In this document: positions 39,585 through 43,093 of the stretch, piece by piece
How the letters are laid out: every line of letters begins with the position of its first letter
Position numbering within the stretch: position 1 is the first letter of the stretch
Source: Oscillospiraceae bacterium
GTDB lineage: Bacteria; Bacillota; Clostridia; Oscillospirales; Oscillospiraceae
NCBI GenBank assembly: GCA_017429325.1
Contig: JAFRPC010000051.1
Coordinates: 1-43,093 of the forward strand
Direction: 5' to 3'
DNA length: 43,093 nt
Notes under the pieces: generated by a model
Seen by the model: the letters and a program-made list of their open reading frames with translations, nothing else
Told to the model about the DNA's origin: nothing
Databases searched by the model: none
Translations under genes and position numbers: made by a program

Positions 39585-40200
39585 GTCGCCGTAGGGGCGC
39601 TTATCAAGCGCCCGCGGATACGCAGCCGCGGACGGCAAAGTGCCGCCGACCCGCCGTAGGGGCGCTTATCAAGCGCCCGGCGCTCGGAACGAGCGCATTT
39701 GCCGCAGGCAAATCCAGCGCGGTTCTGAAACGCAAACGCGGACGGCAAAGTGCCGTCCCTACAGTCGCTGCCCCGCCGTAGGGCGGCCAGACCCTGGCCG
39801 CCGCCTCTGTAGGGACGGCTCTCAGCCGTCCGCCGTCCCCCGTGAAACCTCCCCTGCTCGCAGGGGCACAACAGTCCGGGGGACTGTTGTGGATTTCATT
39901 GCCGGTTGCGGCAGCTGAGCTGTCGCAACCGGCATCCTTCGGCAGGGGACCGGCCTCAAGGCCGGTGGAGGGGTCCTCACGACGAGCGATTCCCCGGGTA
40001 GCGGCGCACATCGTGCGCCACGGGACCGCCCATAGAGAACGGAAAGGACATTGCGGGCAGATTGCCCGCGCTACAAACAAGGGTCGGCGGGCCGATGTGC
40101 GCATACTTCGTGACTCTTCGAGTTCGGCCCCTACGATCTCGCCCCGCCCTGGGCCTGCCTGTGCAGGCCCTGGGCGGGGCATATAATTACGATTTTGAAT
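39585..40200. repeat. Second palindromic repeat mosaic
   Basis: This stretch repeats the elements of 20906-21300: GTAGGGGCGCTTATCAAGCG twice, the CGGCGCTCGGAACGAGCGCA unit (39678-39717), GACGGCAAAGTGCCG units and GTAGGGACGGCTCTCAGCCG. A run of tall hairpins follows from 39840 to 40025: CCCCTGCTCGCAGGGG, ACAACAGTCCGGGGGACTGT, GCCGGTTGCGGCAGCTGAGC with its match, and GACCGGCCTCAAGGCCGGT. At 40072-40133 a diverged GCCGATG...TCGGCCCCTAC pair appears. No gene is supported; short frames here have no ribosome sites. Confidence 0.85.
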
Positions 40201-40240
40201 TCCCTCCGATTCCCTGCGATTCGTTCCGATTCCCTCCGGC

Positions 40241-41266
40241 TCAGGGCTCCGCTTCTCTTGGGCCGCCCTTGTCCAGCCGGTCATAGGTCGTGATGCGGTA
40301 GTTCCAGTAGGCCGCGTCCGCCCTCCCGGCGGGCTGAATGCCGCAGTTCTCGGTGAAATAGGCCGCCAGCCAGCGGGAGTACTTCTCGGCTCCCCGCACA
40401 TTCAGATGCGTCAGGTCGAAAAAGTCCCTTTTATCGTCGATGCCGATGTCCTCCCGCAGGGTATCGAAGTCCACAAAGGGAGCGTCCAAGCTGGCCCAAA
40501 GCGCCTCAAGCCGCGCCTCCGCCGCCGCGCTGAGGGTGCCGCAGCGGGGAGAGAGGCACATTACAAGCTGGATATTTTCCGCCTGACAGAGGGCAACGAT
40601 ACGCCGCAGGGCCTCCGCTCCCCGTTGGAAGGACTCGTCGGTCCAGGTCTCCAATCGGGGCTCATAGGCGTCGAAGGGCGTGGTCTCCGTCAAAAGCGTC
40701 CAGCCCGCCTTCAGGTCCTGCTCCGCCTGGCCTAAATTCTTCTTGATTTGCTCCCAGGTGACGGACTTCCAGCGGTCATGATAGACGCTGAGGGGGAAGA
40801 GGTACTGGTACAGGTCCTTGAGCTCCGCCGTCTCCAGGGCGCAGCGGAGCCGGTTCAGCCCGAGGGGCATGTAGTTGATGTTCGTCAGGTCATAGCTGGG
40901 AATGTTGTCCAGCAGCAGGCCGGACACCTCCAGCAGGATCAGGGACGGATGCTGGGTCCGCAGGGCCTGGCGCAGATAGTAATAGCTCTCGGTCATAGTC
41001 TGGACAGGGCCTGCCAGGGAGAAGGAGGTCAGGCCGCTCTCCCGGTAGACCACGGCGGGGATCATATCGGCATAGGCAATGGAGGTCCCCAGATAGAGCA
41101 CATCCAGCGTGTTCTCCGGCTCCGCGCCGTAGCTGCGCCACATGCAGCCGTAGCCCCTGCGCAGGGGCATGAGCGCCTTTGTCGCCAGGGCGGAGAATCC
41201 GAGCAGCAGGACCAGCAGCACCACAAAGGCGATTCGGGTCCTGCGGCGGCGTCGTTTCAAAGACAT
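40241..41266 (-). CDS. SGNH-hydrolase-like protein (DltD/AlgJ-like), partner of MBOAT
   Basis: The 341-residue protein has a basic N-terminus and one membrane helix (residues about 12-30). Its extracytoplasmic domain has YLGTSIAYADM as the GDSL-like nucleophile region and DLTHLNVRGAEKYS as the D-x-x-H block. This fits the SGNH proteins that work with MBOAT acyltransferases (DltD, AlgJ/AlgX, PatB types) to transfer acyl groups to a surface polymer. GGAGGCTGCC precedes ATG 41266, nine bases after the MBOAT gene's stop. The polymer is unknown; no dlt or polysaccharide genes are visible nearby. Confidence 0.8.
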   Translation of the reverse strand: MSLKRRRRRTRIAFVVLLVLLLGFSALATKALMPLRRGYGCMWRSYGAEPENTLDVLYLGTSIAYADMIPAVVYRESGLTSFSLAGPVQTMTESYYYLRQALRTQHPSLILLEVSGLLLDNIPSYDLTNINYMPLGLNRLRCALETAELKDLYQYLFPLSVYHDRWKSVTWEQIKKNLGQAEQDLKAGWTLLTETTPFDAYEPRLETWTDESFQRGAEALRRIVALCQAENIQLVMCLSPRCGTLSAAAEARLEALWASLDAPFVDFDTLREDIGIDDKRDFFDLTHLNVRGAEKYSRWLAAYFTENCGIQPAGRADAAYWNYRITTYDRLDKGGPREAEP

Positions 41267-41275
41267 GGCAGCCTC

Positions 41276-42865
41276 CTAAAACTTGAAGTACATGAAATCC
41301 CGGGCGTCATAGCCGGGGCCGTAGCAGCCGAAAATCAGGATCAGGGCCAGCAGCACAAAGTAGAGGGCAAAGCGCAGCGCCAGGGGCCGCTTGTCCAGCC
41401 AGTCCTGCACCGGCTGACGGCACTTGATCCCGTCCGCCGCCAGCATCAGGGCGAAGCCGAAGCCCACCACCAGCATCTGCACCGGGCTTGCACCGCCGGG
41501 GAACCAGCTCTCCCAGCCCTGGGGCAGGGTGGGACTGCGGAAGACCTGCGCCCAGAGCCCCAGGCCGTCCCGCAGACCGCCCAGCTCAGGCAGGATGCGG
41601 AGAAAGACCAGGAGCAGATTGGTCCGCAGGATGCGGAAGAGCTGCCAGGAGCGCTTGTCGTCGCCGAGGCGCAGCCGGGCGGTCCAGCCCTTGAAGACCG
41701 GTTCCATCCAGACCGAGAGGATCAGAAAGGCTCCGTTGAGACCGCCCCAGACCACATAGCCCCAGCTCGCGCCGTGCCAGAGGCCCGTCGCCAGCCAGGT
41801 GACGATCAGGGCGAGGGTGGCGGGCAGGGCGCCGCCTGCGGTCTTGCCCAGTTTCGCTCTGGCCCGCTTGCCCAGGCGCTGCGCCCAGCCGGAGACCGCA
41901 ATGGGGTAGTAGACGTAAGCCTTGAACCAGTCGCCCAAGCTCATATGCCAGCGCCGCCAATACTCCGCCACGGAATGCGCAAAGAAGGGCCGGTCAAAGT
42001 TCTCCCGCAGGGGGATACCCAGGACCCGGCACAGGCCGCAGACGATGTCCATATAGCCGGAGAAGTCGGCATAGAGCTGGATGCTGTAGAGGGCGATGCC
42101 CACGAAGGCCGCGAGCCCGGCGTAGGTGGGATAGTCGGCAAACAGGGCGGCCACGAAAGGCGCTAGGGCGTCGGCGATCACCAGCTTCTTGAAGAAGCCC
42201 CAGAGCATCCGGCGCAGGCCCCGGCAGAGCTCGTCAAAGTCGAAGTCGTGCCCCCGATAGAGCTCAGGACCAAGCTGGCTGTAGCTGCTGATGGGGCCCT
42301 GGAGGATCTGCGGGAAGAAGCAGACGAAGAGCAGGAGCTTCGGGAAGCTCCGCTGGGCCTCGCACCGGTCCCAGAACACGTCCAGCAGATAGCCCACGGA
42401 CTGGAAGGTATAGAAGGAAATGCCCAGAGGGATGATCCACTGCACGGTATCGTGCACGCTCCCGCCGAACCAGCCCGCCACGGCGTCCGCCTGGGCCAGC
42501 AGGAAGTGGACATACTTGAAGGCGCACAGGATGCCGAAATTCAACACCAATGCCCCCACAAGAATGCGCTTGCGGCGGTTGCGCTCCCGCGCCTTATAGG
42601 CCGCCTTCTCCTCCTTGGAGCACTCGGACTTGTGGGCCTTGAGCCAGGCGCTCTGGGCGTCGGCGTTCTTCTGGATCAGCAGAGCCGCCCCCCAGATGGA
42701 GGCAGCAGTGAGCAGGAGGAAGGGCAGGTTGAGCCAGCCCCCCAGCGCATAAAAGGCCAGGCTGAAGGCCAGCAGCACCCACCACCGGAAGCGGGCCGGG
42801 ACCAGAAAATACGCCAGGCAGAGTCCCAGCGCAAAGAGAAGAAAAGAAATCGACAGTAAATTCAT
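41276..42865 (-). CDS. MBOAT-family O-acyltransferase
   Basis: The 529-residue multi-span membrane protein is of the AlgI/DltB/PatA type. It has the motif block WIIPLGISFYTFQSVGYLLD, PQILQGPI, YADFSGYMDI and RWHMSLGDWFKAYVYYP, and the catalytic histidine in ATGLWHGASWGYVVWGGLNG. It would carry acyl groups across the membrane for O-acylation outside the cell, together with the SGNH protein downstream. ATG 42865 (MNLLSISFLL) has GAGGCTG upstream and starts at the first helix; the longer frame is the promoter region (42910-42937). Length is in the usual range for the group. Confidence 0.92.
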   Translation of the reverse strand: MNLLSISFLLFALGLCLAYFLVPARFRWWVLLAFSLAFYALGGWLNLPFLLLTAASIWGAALLIQKNADAQSAWLKAHKSECSKEEKAAYKARERNRRKRILVGALVLNFGILCAFKYVHFLLAQADAVAGWFGGSVHDTVQWIIPLGISFYTFQSVGYLLDVFWDRCEAQRSFPKLLLFVCFFPQILQGPISSYSQLGPELYRGHDFDFDELCRGLRRMLWGFFKKLVIADALAPFVAALFADYPTYAGLAAFVGIALYSIQLYADFSGYMDIVCGLCRVLGIPLRENFDRPFFAHSVAEYWRRWHMSLGDWFKAYVYYPIAVSGWAQRLGKRARAKLGKTAGGALPATLALIVTWLATGLWHGASWGYVVWGGLNGAFLILSVWMEPVFKGWTARLRLGDDKRSWQLFRILRTNLLLVFLRILPELGGLRDGLGLWAQVFRSPTLPQGWESWFPGGASPVQMLVVGFGFALMLAADGIKCRQPVQDWLDKRPLALRFALYFVLLALILIFGCYGPGYDARDFMYFKF

Positions 42866-42909
42866 CGTGCAGCCTCTGTTCCATCGAAATCGAGGGTTTA
42901 TCGAGTAAT

Positions 42910-42937
42910 AGTATACACAATCCCGAAGGAATGTCAA
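42910..42937 (-). promoter_or_regulatory. Promoter of the MBOAT/SGNH operon
   Basis: TTGACA (42932-42937) and TATACT (42910-42915) with a 16-base spacer on the minus strand. Confidence 0.65.
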
Positions 42938-42982
42938 GGCCCGGTCTGCGACGCGTCGGTGTCAAGTTGTTGTAGGAAAAAA

Positions 42983-43093
42983 GTGCGCCTCAAAATGGTC
43001 TAAGTGCGATGAACAGTGGAGTGACCTTGTTCTGCCGTGCAGGGAACGTAACAGCATGGTCTGGATCAGCGAGGCCACCGGTATTAGGAAGAA
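42983..43093 (+). other. Possible 5' end of a second group II intron at the right edge
   Basis: GTGCGCCTCAAAATGGTCTA starts at 42983, followed by GGGAACGTAACAGCATGGTC and the short hairpin GGTCTGGATCAGCGAGGCC. The opening GTGCG and the domain I-like pattern resemble group II introns, but only 111 bases are visible and no protein or 3' end can be seen. It could also be ordinary intergenic DNA. Confidence 0.25.

Noticed and set aside
40748-42166. 472-codon plus-strand frame opposite MBOAT/SGNH genes
   Set aside because: Composition typical of antisense GC-rich frames; both minus-strand genes have catalytic motifs.

Overview
The window looks like a chromosome segment of a GC-rich, spore-forming Firmicute of the class Clostridia, most like the Oscillospiraceae group. 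This rests on a Gram-positive PolC, a YlmC/YmxH-type sporulation protein, a long hibernation factor, a DUF4364 protein, sigma-A-like promoters (TTGACA/TATAAT) and dense GTAGGGGC-type palindromic repeats. The taxon is inferred; no rRNA or tRNA gene was recognised. About 40 protein genes are supported. Most are GC-rich housekeeping genes, interrupted by three visibly AT-richer islands that look acquired.

Left end (1-3250): a small RiPP locus. Two 32-residue precursor peptides in a 176-bp tandem duplication are followed on the minus strand by a terminator-like hairpin, a radical SAM/SPASM enzyme, a PqqD-like peptide-binding protein and an ABC transporter that stops before its ATPase domain. A divergent XRE regulator lies beside a 12-bp palindrome placed inside the peptide promoter. 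Next come tsf and rpsB, ylmC, an ORF-less group II intron directly behind a terminator, an AraC regulator, a DUF4364 protein, the hibernation factor hpf and a DUF3137-like membrane protein.

9450-12130: a two-gene ATPase/TOPRIM-like (DUF4276) pair resembling anti-phage modules, placed directly behind a uridine phosphorylase gene. 12190-20811: the conserved cdsA-dxr-rseP-ispG-polC run on the minus strand (phospholipid precursor, isoprenoid precursor, site-2 protease, replication polymerase). Here it is separated from rpsB-tsf and lacks pyrH, frr and uppS.

20812-24840: the most unusual part. A palindromic repeat mosaic leads into an AT-rich island that starts with a promoter, a nested stem-loop RNA and a terminator whose 5' arm can pair in an alternative hairpin. 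It continues with a large P-loop NTPase whose frame is broken at a T5 run but continues for about 147 residues in the +1 frame, and then a single-span membrane protein. This is my best candidate for an undescribed system.

24840-36960: a DUF4097 protein; a pentose operon (split transketolase, RpiB-type isomerase, DUF4867-like protein); a TetR/NUDIX pair; a TrkA-C membrane protein; aldo/keto reductase; M28 peptidase; HutD-like, YwqG-like and M18 aminopeptidase genes. 36960-43093: three small genes (two zinc-ribbon proteins, one membrane protein), a DMT transporter, an SLH-domain relic, a second repeat mosaic, and an SGNH/MBOAT pair likely to O-acylate a surface polymer.
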